The notes under the pieces are model-generated. The model was not told the origin of the DNA. It ran no database searches and worked only from the letters and a program-made list of their open reading frames with translations. Shown here piece by piece: positions 11,016 to 23,581 of a stretch of 64,000 bases of DNA (its first letter is position 1; every line of letters begins with the position of its first letter). This DNA is from Aquarana catesbeiana. Lineage: Eukaryota; Chordata; Amphibia; Anura; Ranidae. The position numbers and the translations under genes were made by a program. The stretch covers positions 324,892,746 through 324,956,745 of the forward strand of contig NC_133327.1 of the NCBI RefSeq assembly GCF_042186555.1, given 5' to 3'.

Positions 11016-11953
11016 GTGCACACCATACTGTACATGGACATGCTTTTCACGAAGCCAACATTTCTGTATTCAAAATTATTTTTTTTTATTGGTCTTATGT
11101 AATATTCTAATTTTCTGAGGTACTGAATTTTGGGTTTTCACTAGCTGTAAGCCATTATCATCAAAATCAAAAGAAAGAAATGCTTGAAATATATCACTCT
11201 GTGTGTAACGCATCTATATAAAATATATGAGTTTCACTCTTTGAATTGAATTACTGAAATAAATTAACTTTTGATGATATTCTAATTTTAGAAGATGCAC
11301 CTGTATGTTAGGGTGGGTAAACACTATAAGAAGATTCGGCAAACGATCGTCCGGTTTTCCTCGATGCAAGTCAAACCCAAGGATGGAACTAATGTATGAA
11401 AATTCTCCTGCGACAAAGGTTATTTTTGTTTTGTTTATTGTTTCTGATCATGCGCAGTTTTTTGTATCTGATTTTTCTTGTGCCAAAACTGTACGAAAAC
11501 AGTACACATTAAATGAAAACTGTTAGTTCTGTTCACATACAAGAAAAATTTTGGGGTTCTGTCCAGGAAATTTTCATTTGGAAAGTCTGAATCGGATGTC
11601 AAAAGTTGTGTACATGAAACTTGAACGATCATGCCTTGTATGGAATTTTTCTTCTGATTTTCTTATAGTGTGTGTGTACTATTTTATTCCCTATAAGGGT
11701 TATCTATTCAGAGGGCCAGATTCCCATCACTGGAGCCTGTAGGTACACACAATTTGGTTCCCAGAACAAGATTGTCTTTTCTTTTTTCTTTCTTTTTCTT
11801 GCTTTAATAGCCCCATGGCTTAGAATACTGTGACAAAAGTATAAATAGGCTTATATAAAATTACAAAATTTATACCAAAGATGGGGGCAAATGTGTGGCT
11901 GAAAACAGGTAAAAAGTTTTTTTTTGCATTTATGATCTAAGGCCCACTGTGCC

Positions 11954-12336
11954 TAATTCCGTGTACACACGACCGGACTTTCCGTCGGACATTCTGATCG
12001 TGTGTGGGCTTCATCTGACTTTTTCTTTCTAAAATTCTGACGGACCTAGAAATAGAAAATGTTTCAAATCTTTCCGACGGACTCAATACCTAACAGGAAA
12101 ACCATTCGTCTGTATGCTAGTCCGACGGACCAAAAACAACGCAAGGGCAGCTATTGGCTACTGGCTATTGAACTTCCCTTTTCTAGTCCCGTTGTACGTC
12201 ATCACGTTCTAAACAAACGAACTTTGGTGTGATCATGTGTAGGCAAGTCCGTTTCAGCGGAACTCCGTCGGAACTCCGTAGGAAAGACGGTCAGAGTCTA
12301 CTCTGACAGAAAGTCCGGTCGTGTGTACGCAGCATA
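11954..12336 (-). mobile_element. MITE, TGCCGCGTACACACG family, copy E
   Basis: It is bounded by CCGTGTACACACGACCGGAC and its complement GTCCGGTCGTGTGTACGCAG. The internal AGCTATTGGCTACTGGCTATT and GTACGTCATCACG words are the reverse complement of those in the copies at 16573, 17444 and 25812, so this copy points the other way. It has no coding capacity. Confidence 0.85.
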
Positions 12337-12411
12337 ACAGTAAATACTTTCCTGTCTATAAAAGTTGTGCATTACCTCTCTTTGTTTGTGCCTTAAAGTA
12401 TATGTGAATCC

Positions 12412-12837
12412 TTAAAGAATAAGTTCACATATTTTTTATTTTGCAGGAGCCTGTAAAGCATTGCACCAGTGATCAGCAGATAGCTGATGCCATGCAGATC
12501 ACCTGCAGACCCGTCAGGGTATAGATTTGCTCGTACCTCGTATGAGAAAGCCAAAACATGCTGACAGAAGGAATGAATGGACTACCACAGAGCCGACAGC
12601 TGCAAAGGCTGCCAGACCTTGTCGTTTTTTATTCACAGAGCGCTGTGAATGAGTGACGCGACCAAGTGGACGGAGCCCTTCACAGCCACGTTTTTTTTTA
12701 CATTTTGACAGCTAGCGGGTGAAGAAGATCCCCCCACTAGCTTGCACAGTGGGGGAGTGGGAGGTGCAGGGGCTGGTTGTTACATGTTACACCCTGAATA
12801 AGGGTAACATGTTATGAAAGGTGAACTTATCCTTTAA
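12412..12837. mobile_element. MITE with TTAAAG(G/A)ATAAGTTCAC ends
   Basis: The left end TTAAAGAATAAGTTCAC (12412-12428) is mirrored by GTGAACTTATCCTTTAA (12821-12837). The interior is non-coding. Confidence 0.82.
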
Positions 12838-13929
12838 CTTGTGAAACAACCCATTCAGTTTAAAATTACAAATGATAGGTAAAACATTTGTGTATATACA
12901 GTATATGGTATAAAAAACATGGGGGTGGAGATACAGCAGCACACTTATCTTCCCATTGAATGGTTGTATAGTGGGGGGTGTCAGCACAAGTCTGATTATT
13001 GGAGGACAGACAGGCTTTTCTCCCAGCACAGCCAGAAAACTGACCAGGCAGGGAAGGGTGTGCTTCTATATGAAAGAACCTGTTTATAGAGGAGAAACCA
13101 CCATCAATCTCATGACTTTGTTTTATCCATCCCCATTCCCTACCCATTTCCTGTTTGTCACTTGGGAGTCACAGTAGCGCCATAGTCTTATTATAAAAGG
13201 ATGTGCTTCTATGCCAAGTGTAGTCAGTCTGAAATAGGAAAGCAGAGGGACTGGCAGGATCACCAGGTATTTCACACAAAGGAAGCAATACAAAGAGAAC
13301 AGGATCGTTTTTTAAAACAAATACATGGCACAACAGACACATATCATAAATATGAAATGTTAGGGTAACATATTCTTTAAAGCCTCTTGCACACAGGATG
13401 CCAAAAAATGCCATGTTTTTTGATATTCAGTTGTTTTTGTTTTTTTTACTGATCTAAATACAGCCCATGGTTTTTATTGGACCTGTACACACAATCACGA
13501 AAATGGGTGCTGCATGTACTGTAGATCAGTATTTTTACGCATGTGTGGGCAAATATGTGCATATACACACAAATTTACACATCACCTTCCCTTGATTAAA
13601 AAAATCTACAAGAATTTTTACTCGTGTACACGCAAGGGCTATACAGCCCATGCTTGCATTTTAAATTCCAGGAATATTTGATGTTCATGCATCAGTACCA
13701 TGTGCAATAACTACATCAGGAATTGCACAGTTTGGTGAACAGTGTGGCTAAATTGATGCCTAGATCAATCAAAAATAAACATAACTGAATTTCCATTTGT
13801 ATTTAGTAAAGGTCTCAGTTATTTGGTAGTATTGAAGGTTTAATTCTATAATTATTGAGAAAGACCTTGATGAATAATGGCATTGTAATGCAATGGTGAA
13901 CAGCGCAATTCCCAAAAAAGACAGCCTAC
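12838..13929. other. No gene seen; MITE fragments
   Basis: The stretch near 13360-13385 (GTAACATATTCTTTAAAG) resembles a MITE end without a partner. A second probable repeat starts at 13382 (GCCTCTTGCACACAGG). No exon was recognised up to the malic enzyme donor at 13929. Confidence 0.4.
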
Positions 13930-14027
13930 CTCTCCTGCTCCTTGGAAAAGTATTGTGTGATTGGATAGTTTATTCTTTGTAATACGAAGTGTTGCAAGAA
14001 GTCCAGCTACCGCAACAGCTGCAGTGC
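13930..14027 (-). CDS. ME1: Malic enzyme exon (start of the dinucleotide-binding fold)
   Basis: A pyrimidine-rich acceptor ending TTTCAG precedes 98 bases and the donor GTAGGC follows. The first two bases complete a Gly codon split with the upstream exon. The peptide reads [18 protein letters not shown] through to TILFQGAGE, which carries the first part of the Gly-rich NADP-binding motif. The last codon is complete and joins in phase 0 to AAMGIA in the next exon. [13 protein letters not shown] and TILFQ are closest to ME1 as I know the family. The intron upstream is about 34.2 kb, the one downstream about 6 kb. Confidence 0.92.
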
Positions 14028-15078
14028 CTGAAAGAAGACACAGAAAGCTATGACATAGAAGAACTTTTCTTTATATTATGTACTTATATAGCATGGTGAA
14101 CATAAGACAAAAACACTGGCTTTACCACTGCATTCTTGGGAATAGTAGCATAACACATTAACAGTAATTACATCACTCCCCTACCTGGTAACACCAAGGG
14201 CTTGCTAAATAAATTTATTCAAGGTAAAATTGTAAAATAAAACCACTGAACAGCAAATATGAGAAAATACAGCATATTAGCTTACATAGTCTTTGCATTA
14301 TATAGTATGTGCCTTCTTGTACTGTCATATTTAAATTGATAAGTTCAAAATCACTACTAGGTAAAATACTGTGCAACAGGAGGACTGCTCTCTGATAATA
14401 TGGATGAATGAACTTTACGCGATTTAGATACATTTATACAAATGTATACATATGTAATCTTGACTCTAGTTGATAATTGCTGCAGAATGTCTTCCTTTGT
14501 TGTTGCTGTATTATCCTTCTGCAGTGTGGACAGGTATAAACTGAATACTCATGAATGCAGAAGTACAGCAGCCATTTTTACGGAGATCACTTTGCAATGC
14601 TTGTCTTTAGAATGTCACCAGTGCAGGGGGAAGCCATCTTGGCTAGGTCTGAATTGATCCCTGAGGACAGTGATTGGCTGATATAACAAAACAAGGAGAC
14701 TTGTGTCTGCAGGTTACTGAAAGGAAAAGTGAGGACAGTATTAAAGCTAGCAGGGATGTTAGAAAAGATTGGACTGCTGCTAGCTGAACAGGTGGCTTCC
14801 ATAGCTGATCACAAGAGACTGCTCATTGTGCAGATCCTTGCCCCAAAGAATGGGATCCTTCTACCAGGGAGGGTGAGTGATCAAACTGTACTAGAGAGAG
14901 CACTCACACCACTTGTAAGGAAGGAAAAGTGTGACTGTCTCAGCAGGATTCCTGTCTGTGGCCTTGAACTGAACAAGATCACGTGTCCAGAGACCCAGAA
15001 GAGGACACTCTGGGTCTGTTGAAAGACAAAAATTTTACAAGTTCATCTTTTCTCTGCTGGGTACTGTTGTGCTTTCTT
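14028..15078. other. No gene seen (malic enzyme intron)
   Basis: Mixed A/T-rich sequence. A frame at 14729-15022 has no recognised similarity or splice borders and is treated as chance. Confidence 0.45.
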
Positions 15079-16195
15079 TAACCACTTAAGAACCGAGCCT
15101 CTTTTGAGATTTGGTGTTTACAAGTTAAAATAATTTTTTTTTGCTATAAAATTACTTAGAACTCCCAAACATTATATATATTTTTTCAGATACCCTAGAG
15201 AATAAAATGTTCAATACGTTGCAATACTTTATGTCACACCGTATTTGCGCAGCGGTCTCACAAGCGCAATTATTTTGTAAAAAATACAGTTTTTTTAATT
15301 AAAAAATAAGACAACAGTAAAGTTAGCCTAATTTTTTTTAAATTGTGAAAGATAATGTTATGCCGAGTAAATTGATAGCCAACATGTCATGCTTCAAAAT
15401 TGCGCCCGCTCGTGGAATGGCGACAAACTTTGATTTAAAAATCTCCATAGGCGACGTTTAAAAATTTCTACAGGTTATCAGTTTACAGAGGAGGTCTAGT
15501 GCTAGAATTATTGTTCCCGCTCTAACGATCGGGGCGATACCTCACATGTGTGGTTTGAACACCGTTTTTATATGCGGGCGTGACTTACTTATGCGTTTGC
15601 TTCTGCGCGCAAGCTCTGCGGGATCGGGCGCTTTAAATTTTTTTTTCTTATTTATTTAACTTTTTATTTTTTATTTTTACACTGTCTTTTTTTTTTTTGG
15701 GTCACTTTTATTCCTATTACAAGGAATGTAAACATCCCTAATAGAAAAAAAGCATGACAGTACCTCTTAAATGTGAGATCTAGGGTTTGTAAAAAAAATT
15801 AATAAAAAAAAATTAAAAAAATTCCCTTTAAGACCATTGGGCGGAAGTGACGTTTGACGTCGCTTCCGCCATCCAATGGTGTGGAGCCGAGCAGGGGCCA
15901 TCTTTCCCTCACTCTGCATCCAGCCTGTGAGGGAAGAGGACCCGATCGTCTCCGCCGCTACCGACGGCTCTGGCAAGCGGCGGAGACGTCCGGAACGTTG
16001 CAGGAGGCCCCTCTCCCACCCCCGATAAAAGTGATCCACCGCTGAGACCACTTTTATCTGAAAGCTGACTGCCTGCTGAAGAAGAGGATACTGGGGATAT
16101 GGCAGCTAGTTGCTGACATAACAACGGTATTCCTCTTCAAACAGCCGCCGTATAATGACGGCAAGCGGTCGGTAAATGCTTAAGAACCACAACTT
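15079..16195. repeat. Interspersed repeat beginning ACCACTTAAGAACC
   Basis: The left part is A/T-rich and the right part is unusually GC- and CpG-rich (15840-16040). CTTAAGAACC appears near both ends (15084 and 16178) in the same orientation rather than inverted. This suggests a composite or fragmentary DNA element. The class is not determined. Confidence 0.5.
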
Positions 16196-16572
16196 TGCGA
16201 GCTAATGTTCTTTTTTCATCAATTGTTGGCCAGTGGGAAAAAAAATGGGATTGTTATAACAAGTTAGGACTGTCTTTATATATTGTTTCTAGGTAAATGC
16301 AATTTAGTTCTGTTAATTACTGTTAGTTAGAATATTGCAGGTGTTTAACCATATCTCTCAGAGTACCGTTATTGTCAGATTTTTTGCATAAATACACTTG
16401 CTGTTCCTTGGCTGAATAAATTCTTTGAAATACCCAAGGTGTGAAAGTGCTGAGTGTGCAAGGTGTGCCACGTGCAGAGAAATCACAAAACAATTCAGTG
16501 GCTCCTCTGAGGGTAGCACAAAACATACAATGTAGAAGCTAGAGAACATGCTATGTGGGGTTTTTAGACCTC

Positions 16573-17023
16573 TAATGCCGCGTACACACGGTCGGACTTT
16601 TCGTCTACAAAAGTCCGACAGCCTGTCCGACAGACTTCCAGCGGACTTTCGGCGGACTTGCAGCAGACTTTCTAACGAACGGACTTGCCTACACACGACC
16701 ACACAAAAGTCCGACGGATTCGTACGTGATGACGTACACCGGACTAAAATAAGGAAGTTCATAGCCAGTAGCCAATAGCTGCCCTAGCATGGGTTTTTGT
16801 CCGTCGGACTAGCACACAGACGAGCGGATTTCGGGGTCCGTCGTAGTTACGACGTAAAGATTTGAAGCATGTTTCAAATCTAAAGTCCGTCGGATTTGAG
16901 GCTGAAAAAGTCTGCTGAAAGTCCGGAGAAGCCCACACACGATCGGATTACCAGCCAGCTTTAGTCCGTCGGCGTCCGTTGGACTTTTGTAGACGAAAAG
17001 TCAGACCGTGTGTACGCGGCATT
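16573..17023 (+). mobile_element. MITE, TGCCGCGTACACACG family, copy A
   Basis: The ends TAATGCCGCGTACACACGG and the complementary CCGTGTGTACGCGGCATTA are almost perfect. GTCCGAC/GTCGGAC words recur throughout, giving many internal hairpins. The conserved core CATAGCCAGTAGCCAATAGC is shared with copies B and C. Confidence 0.92.
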
Positions 17024-17389
17024 AGGGTCCATTCACACTAGGAACTGCATGTGAGTCGCACAAGAACGCTCTGTGGTTCCTGTGTGATTCACATGCAGTT
17101 CCATGCAGTGCAATTTCAGCCCTAATCATGTTGAATGGGCTGAAATCGCACTGCTCCACGCAACACCAAAAGCGGTGCATGCACTACTTTTTGAAATGCA
17201 CTGCAACTGCATCGCATGGTACTTTTGTACCATGCTCTCCAGTGAGGGCCTGTGTGGGCAAATGCACTGCGTTTGCGACCTGCGTTTGGGGTGTTGTTAA
17301 CTTTGCACTGACCCCTGCAACAGATCAGGGCAGTGCGATTGGAATGCGTTGTTGGAAGCCACACTGCATTCTAGTGTGAACGGGCCCTA
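17023..17389 (+). mobile_element. MITE with TAGGGTCCATTCACACTAG ends
   Basis: It abuts copy A with no gap. The left end is mirrored by CTAGTGTGAACGGGCCCTA at 17371-17389. An inverted older relative lies at 8370-8720. Confidence 0.82.
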
Positions 17390-17443
17390 ACGGTTGTATT
17401 CAGAAGGGGTGAGCAACTCTGCCTGGGTTTGATTCAGCGAGAG

Positions 17444-17853
17444 TAATGCCGCGTACACACGAGCGGACTTTACGGCATACTTTGTCCTGCGGACTTTTCG
17501 ACGGACTTTACAATGGACTTTCCGAATGAACGGACTTGCCTACACACGATCAACTAAAGTCCGACGGATTCGTACGTGATGACGTACGACTGGACTAAAA
17601 CAAGGAAGTTCATAGCCAGTAGCCAATAGCTGCCCTAGCGTCGGTTTTTGTCCGTCGGACTAGCATACAGACGAGCGGACTTTTCGACAGGACTCGAGTC
17701 TGTCAAAAAGATTTGAAACATGTTTCAATTCTAGGTCCGTCAAACTTTTGGGGAAAAAAAGTCCGCTGGAGCCTACACACAATCGAACTGTCCGACAGAC
17801 TCCGGTTCGCCGGACCAAGTATGCCGTAAATCCGGTCATGTGTACGCGGCATT
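17444..17853 (+). mobile_element. MITE, TGCCGCGTACACACG family, copy B
   Basis: The ends TAATGCCGCGTACACACGAG and TGTGTACGCGGCATTA are inverted. It has the same orientation and core as copy A, 421 bp upstream. Confidence 0.9.
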
Positions 17854-17869
17854 AGAAGAATCCTGTTAG

Positions 17870-18211
17870 AGGGCTGGTTCACACCACAATTTCTGCGTTC
17901 CAAATGCATGTTTGCATATGTGTTCACGTGTGTTTTTGATGCATTTTCAGTGCGTTCCAGTGTGTTTTTTCCCTCTTTTTTTATTTAGACATTTGGAAAA
18001 TCTTTATCTTAATTCAAGACAACATGCATTTTGATGCGTTCTGGTGCATGTACATGCATTTTGCTGCATTCCAGATTCCATACAGAAAAAATGCATCAGT
18101 TTCTACTTTTGTTGACTGCACTGGTGTAAACTAGGGCCATTGGAATACATGTTAAACACAGTGCATGCGTTCTTGATACGCTGGGCTGCATCTGATGTGT
18201 AACAGCCCTGA
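17870..18211. mobile_element. MITE-like repeat with AGGGCTGGTTCACAC end
   Basis: The left end AGGGCTGGTTCACACC is loosely mirrored by TGTGTAACAGCCCTG. The interior has TGCATT/AATGCA words, as in related MITEs at 17023 and 45522. Confidence 0.6.
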
Positions 18212-18450
18212 AATTCAGCAAATCTGAACTTAATAAATAATCCTATTGATGTTTTTGGAGGGCAAATCCTGCAAGTAAATTGTGTGAAAAGTTAAGGCTA
18301 ATAAACAAGCTGCTGTAAACAAAGGTATGGGAAGCTAACACTGTCAAGGGGACATACAGTATACCAATGCACAAAAAATAAAATGGGAGAGGAGGGTATT
18401 TTTAAGGGCAACATTAAAAATATACAAATCCATTAAATGACATACTTTAG

Positions 18451-18805
18451 GCATATCTTCCAACTGTCCCTGATTTCGAGGGACTGTCCCTGATTTGGAA
18501 CAGAGTCTCTCTGTCCTTCGTGCCCCATCATTTGTCCCTCATTTTGGTCTGATCTATACAGTTATATATAAAATGCACTATTTATCTTTCAAAAAGGGTT
18601 TCCCAGTGCTAAACCTTTCATTCAATTTCTAAATCACTGCATATATAAAGTATATAAAAAATAGTTTTGGTACAAAAAGAGCACTTGTAGGTTTAGCTAT
18701 TTTTTTTGTAATAATCTCCTTTAATTTCAGGGGGTGTGTCCTATGCCTACATACTTTTGCTAATAGGTGTCCCTCATTCCCATCTCAAAAAGTTGGGAGG
18801 TGTGC
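18451..18805. mobile_element. MITE with CCAACTGTCCCT body
   Basis: GCATATCTTCCAACT at the left is mirrored by AGTTGGGAGGTGTGC at the right. The left body has tandem TGTCCCTGATTT words. Such ends fit a hAT-type MITE, but no clean target duplication was confirmed. Confidence 0.7.
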
Positions 18806-19166
18806 TTCAGGAATGCCTTACAGTGTACGTAGTTTTAGAGAACAGTACAGTTTTTGTAGACAGTTTCAGAGACAGCACATATTTGACTTTAGAATTGAAC
18901 TTTTCATTTAAAATGAGCTTAGATTACATACAGCAGCAGCACCCCAATCTGATTAATTTTGGCTTAAAATTTTTTTTTCAGGTATGCATGGCAGAACCAC
19001 AAGCTTTTTCGTCAAACTGTAATAGACCCACTTTGACCAGCAGAAAGAAATTGGTCAGTAGTTCACTGAGGCTGACCCTGTTCTCTCTTGATGTAAAACT
19101 GTCCTGCTGCTGGCGGATTTCTATCAAACTCTCATTAAGAATTAAAAAACCATAACTTAACTAGAG

Positions 19167-19640
19167 AGCAGTGGCGGCTGGTGTTTTTCTTTTTTGGGGA
19201 GGGCGGCAAACAAACACCCCCACGACCCCCCCACGGGAGGACGGTCGGATGAAAGGGGTAAGCCCGGCACTTACCCCATCTAGGTAGCAGGTGGGTGGGC
19301 GGACAGCGTGACCTTCGGGTGGTGGCAGCGTGTCCTAAGGGCGGTGGCAGCGCGCCCTAGCGTGATCCTCCTCCCAGGCATCCAATAGGATTGCCTGTTC
19401 CTTTAGCCAATCGAGTGACGGGTCTTAGACCCACTTCCTGATTGGCAGGGAGGGGGATAGCGAATATTTATTCAATGCTCTGTGTCCCAAGCCCACCCTT
19501 TTTTGAAGCCTATTAGAGCCTCTGGCTTTAATCACATGCTTCAAAAAAATACACCACCCACCACTGGAGTCCATGGTCTGAAGCACCTGCATTTAGATCA
19601 GGGGGCCGGATGCTTGGAATCGGGGGACAGCGCCCATGCA
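19167..19640 (+). repeat. Interspersed repeat, GTGGCGGCTGGTG family, copy 1
   Basis: It begins CAGTGGCGGCTGGTG and contains GCATCCAATAGGAT, CCTGATTGGC and GAAGCCTATTAGAGCCTCTG. The same blocks, in the same order, occur at 32285-33000. It is non-coding. Confidence 0.75.
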
Positions 19641-19779
19641 CCTCTAATGGATGGGCCACTACTGCTAGAGACAAAGAGAACAGGCAGAGGGTTTACTTCA
19701 AGAATTAAGATACTGTCGATGATAGAACAGTGTAAAATTGGTCAGTAGTAGTACAGTTTCAATGAAGAAGTACAGCCAA

Positions 19780-20235
19780 AGCTCGTTTGCACTTCTCCTG
19801 TGGATTACAGGAGCGCAGTTAATTTTGCACTCCTGTGATCCATTTTCAGCAAAGAGCAGGCTGAAGTCCACTCTCTGCTGACGTCACAGAGTTGGTCCAG
19901 GCTCCGTGTCATCACGACCACGGAGTTGGGATCTGCCCAGATCCCTGGACCGACACCTGGCTCAGCCTCTCAGCGAGCCGCTGAGAGGCTGAGCCAGCCG
20001 CTCCTGCCCCCTTCACAGCCCAGCACTCCAGTGAGCAAGGAGGGGGCAGAGCAGAGAGCTGTGACTGACAGTCTCCAGCTCTCTGCTCGGGAGCTGTAAG
20101 AAGCGAGTGATCATCAGTGTTCGATCGCTCAGTGTTAGAGGCGCCGGGGGACAGATGCAGCATTGAACCTATGCTGCATCCACCTAGGTAAGTATGAATC
20201 TAAAATAAAAACAAACATACTTGTCTTTTAAACAG
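19780..20235 (+). repeat. Interspersed repeat related to 27335-27672
   Basis: It shares GCACCTGGCTCAGCC-like, CAGCCC(A)ACACTCCAGTGAG and ACTGACAG/AGTGACAG blocks with 27335-27672 in the same order. A 30-bp inverted duplication (CTCAGCCTCTCAGCG and its complement) lies at 19962-19997. Confidence 0.65.
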
Positions 20236-22982
20236 GGATAATAAGCCTAACCAGTGTATGCCTAATTTTATTTTTTACTATGGGAATAAGGGGGGTGCGT
20301 TGAATGTAAATTATATACTGTGAGCTGGTTTAGGTGCATACTGTCCATGCATGTGGTTGCTTTTCCTTTCACTCAAATGATCAGTAACAACTGAATGCTG
20401 CTCTTTTTGTACCCCAAACGTAAGAAGACCCTGTCTACACAAAACATAAATACAAAAAAACAAAAGAAATTTCAAACCCTAAAATACCATTCCTGGTATT
20501 TCATAAAAAGGGAAGTTTTGCTGCAAAAAAAAACAAAACGGTTTATTGTTGTCATAGTTATAACTGTTGGCCCTAAATCATTCACAAACTAAAATTAAAG
20601 ACAAAATGAGAACCCAGTGATAAGAACAAAAACAAAGGTAGCAATAGGGATTGATTGACCAAAGAACTAGCAAAAGTACAGTTTCCCAACTGTCCCTAAT
20701 CTCTCCCTGTGCAACTTGCCAGCTTTACCTATCTTTTCCCTAGAGCAGCTTCAAATACACTGACATTGTAGCTGCCCCAAGCCCCTTCTTTTATAATGAG
20801 GGGTCTGGCTTATGCAAAAGTCCCCTTATTGGCTCTTCTAAACCTGCTGGCCATAGTTAAAGACTATGAAATACACTATGGTTTTAAAAAAATTCTCCAG
20901 AGCATATCTGCACACAAATTCTCTTAATTTTCAAACCCTCAGGTATCACCTGAGGGTATTGGTAAACCCAAACCTCATCACTAGCAATATATTTGAACAA
21001 TGGCACAAACTGGTTACATTTGTTTTAGTAAAACAACAGGATGCGCTTTTAATGTTTCCCACAATGCCAGATTTTCTCATCTTGGACATACTAGCACATT
21101 CAGCTAATAAATAAAAATACACAGTATAAGGACTTTGAATTATTCTTTACTATACTACATGCAATGTAGGGGGTACGGTACAAAATTTTCAGTTTCAGAT
21201 AAGGATTTATTACTGCTGATTAAAATTTGGTATGCTGTTTATTTACTACAAATCCCCAAGGATGAATATTCTTTTTGTAGGATTTCAGAATTTTACTGCA
21301 ACTCTGACATGCTGTTTTGGTTATTTTCTAAAGTACTGTATTTCTTAAAACTTAGTTGTGTCTGCATTGAAGGTTTCAGTATGACCTGTCCATTGTTTAA
21401 ATGCCAGCTCTGTGTTTGCCATCAAAGTAATTGTTTTGTAAGATGTATAAATGTTGGGAACATCTTGAGTACTGAAGGGAAGTTTCTCTCTTTCCATCAG
21501 GCTTCCAGCTCTTTTTGGCAATATCCATATGCTGTACTGTGGACACTGGCTTAGAAATCTGGCCTAAAATCCCATATCCTCATCTGGATTTCTGAATTTT
21601 ATCTCTAGCTGGTAATTTTCCAATTGCTTTAATCCTGTATACACAAGGCCGAAACAGGACCACACTGCTGAGGCACATATGTATGCTTTATAAAATAAAA
21701 TATGACATTGTAGAGGAAAAGCAAACAAAAACAGTGTACTTTTGGATGAACTTATCAGGTGCATATGTATACATATGCTGTTTGTACTAATACATTCCAT
21801 AATCAAATTCTTAAAGTAGAGATATACTTAAAATGTGAACATTTGCTATCTTATAATGAACAAAGGTTGTCATCTACAGTTTCCCTTGAATTTCTCCTGA
21901 AAAATAGCACTGCACTCCCTGACATATTGATGTGCCTGAGCACTCCTGTGCCTACAGCCTCATAGTTGCATGTCTGCAGTGTGAGATCATTTGCCACTTA
22001 TCAACATCTTTATTCTCCAAACATAATTCCTACACATCCATTATTAAATGGCCATGTAGTCTACTTTCCATTTCATTATTTAAAAAAATTTTTTTTTTAA
22101 GCTCCTCCGTGAGCTCCTGTACTTCTCCTTTCACCCTTATTTCGCACTTTAGTTGCGATCATGTGCACTACACATCCCATAGTCTATAGTTTATAGTCCC
22201 TAGTACATCTTGGGAATGAGCGAGAGAGAGTGGCTATGATCCTTCATTTAATGGGACCATGGATAATGATGGTAGCAATCCTCAAACAGGAAGTCACAAC
22301 ACATTAGTAAAAAAAAATAAACATTTAAATTTGCAGGTAGTTGGGAGCAATAGAAAGTACCTTTCTGAGTTAAGAATACATACTTGAATATAATTATTTT
22401 AAACCAGAGTTTAGTGTCACTTTAAGGCAGACCTGGGCAAATTGCGGCCCTGGGGCTACATCCAGCCTGTCCCTGTCCAGCCTGTGCTGCCTTCAATGTC
22501 AGCATGTCACTCTGAACCTGTCAGCCTCCTCACTGAGGTATTCTGACAGATGTATACGTGGAGAGCTGCAAGAACTGGAAGGAGAGAGCTTGAGGAACTG
22601 ATTGGTACAGTGAAGAGGCTTGGTACCTGAGGGGGAGCATTGTCTGGGAGAAGTCCCAACATTCTCCAGCCACTCTACTACCTGGCCAAGTTCTTCGATT
22701 GTTAGTGGCTGCACACTACAAACGACATATTTGGCAATGTCACTCCCATGCAGCTCCTTGTTCTTCTGAATGTTGCTGGAGAGAAAATTGTACCTGCATA
22801 CTTGTAGTGCATGAAACTCCCTGTTTCTGCTACATTCATTCTGTGAATCTGTGCTTCTTCCACCTCTTGATCATGACCCGAGCGGTCATTCGATTTTTTT
22901 TATATTTATACAAAAATGTTTTGCCTTTCATTTCTATTTTAAACTGAATGAGTTGTTTTACAAGGTGATCATTTACAATCAC
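20236..22982. other. No gene seen (malic enzyme intron)
   Basis: A/T-rich, with scattered small frames that show no known similarity. CCTGGGCAAATTGCGGCCCT at 22432 looks like the end of a hAT-type repeat, but no partner end was found. Confidence 0.4.
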
Positions 22983-23340
22983 TTTAAAGTGTAACTAAAG
23001 GCCACTTTTATTCATTTGGATAAAGCAAGGAAAGGTTATAATCCCTGTTAACCTTTTTTTGCCATCTGTGTCTCATAGGAGTGATTTCTCTTCCAAAATA
23101 GGAAAATCCCTCCACAGTGAGGGAACTCCGGGGTGTTACCAGAACTAGTGTCTCCATTGGAAGATTTCCCCTTTATTATTGTTCCAGCCGCAACCCAAAA
23201 TTTGGGATTTTCTTTTACTTTTACTTTCAAATGTAACGGTAAACAGGATAAATAGAGAGGGTGAATCTCCTTAATGGGGACACAGTTAGCAATATAAACT
23301 GATACGTGTTCTAATCCCTCTCCTCTCTATCAAAAACAAA
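22983..23340 (+). mobile_element. MITE-like repeat R1 (copy of 59664-60025)
   Basis: It begins TTTAAAGTGTAACTAAAGG. It matches 59664-60025 in order: GCCATCTGTGTC, CCAGAACTAGTGTC, AAGATTTCCCCT, TGGGATTTTCTTTTACTTT and AGCAATATAAACTGA. Both copies have the same orientation. Confidence 0.8.
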
Positions 23341-23549
23341 AAAAATGTTTTGCTTGTAGTTACATCTTAATGTGCTGAAGCCTTTTGTACGTCTAGGACA
23401 AGCCTAATGCAGTGACCCCATATTTTTTATTCAACTATCTCACATACAGTGATGCGTAGTGTCACTGAACCTTATAGTAGTATTAGATTTATTCTGTGGA
23501 ATTTATTAAGCCTTTAAATATTGTTTTTATAAATGTAATTAATTATGGC

Positions 23550-23581
23550 AATAAAATAAATAAATAAATAAATAAATAAAT
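23550..23581. repeat. (AAAT)n microsatellite
   Basis: About seven perfect AAAT units. Confidence 0.95.

Larger units (their letters stand above)
9739..11303. mobile_element. Palindromic Tc1-like element (two inverted 3' halves)
   Basis: The ends CAGGTGCATCTTAGAA (9739) and the complementary TTAGAAGATGCACCTG (ending 11303) are flanked by TA. The two halves mirror each other around about 10521: each carries the C-terminal half of the same transposase and the same 3' untranslated sequence, pointing outward. A normal N-terminal half is absent from both. The total length, 1565 bp, is close to one Tc1 element, so the 5' half has been replaced by an inverted copy of the 3' half. Confidence 0.9.

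Noticed and set aside
14729..15022. Frame of 97 codons in a malic enzyme intron
   Set aside because: No recognised similarity, no good acceptor or donor, surrounded by repeat-like sequence.
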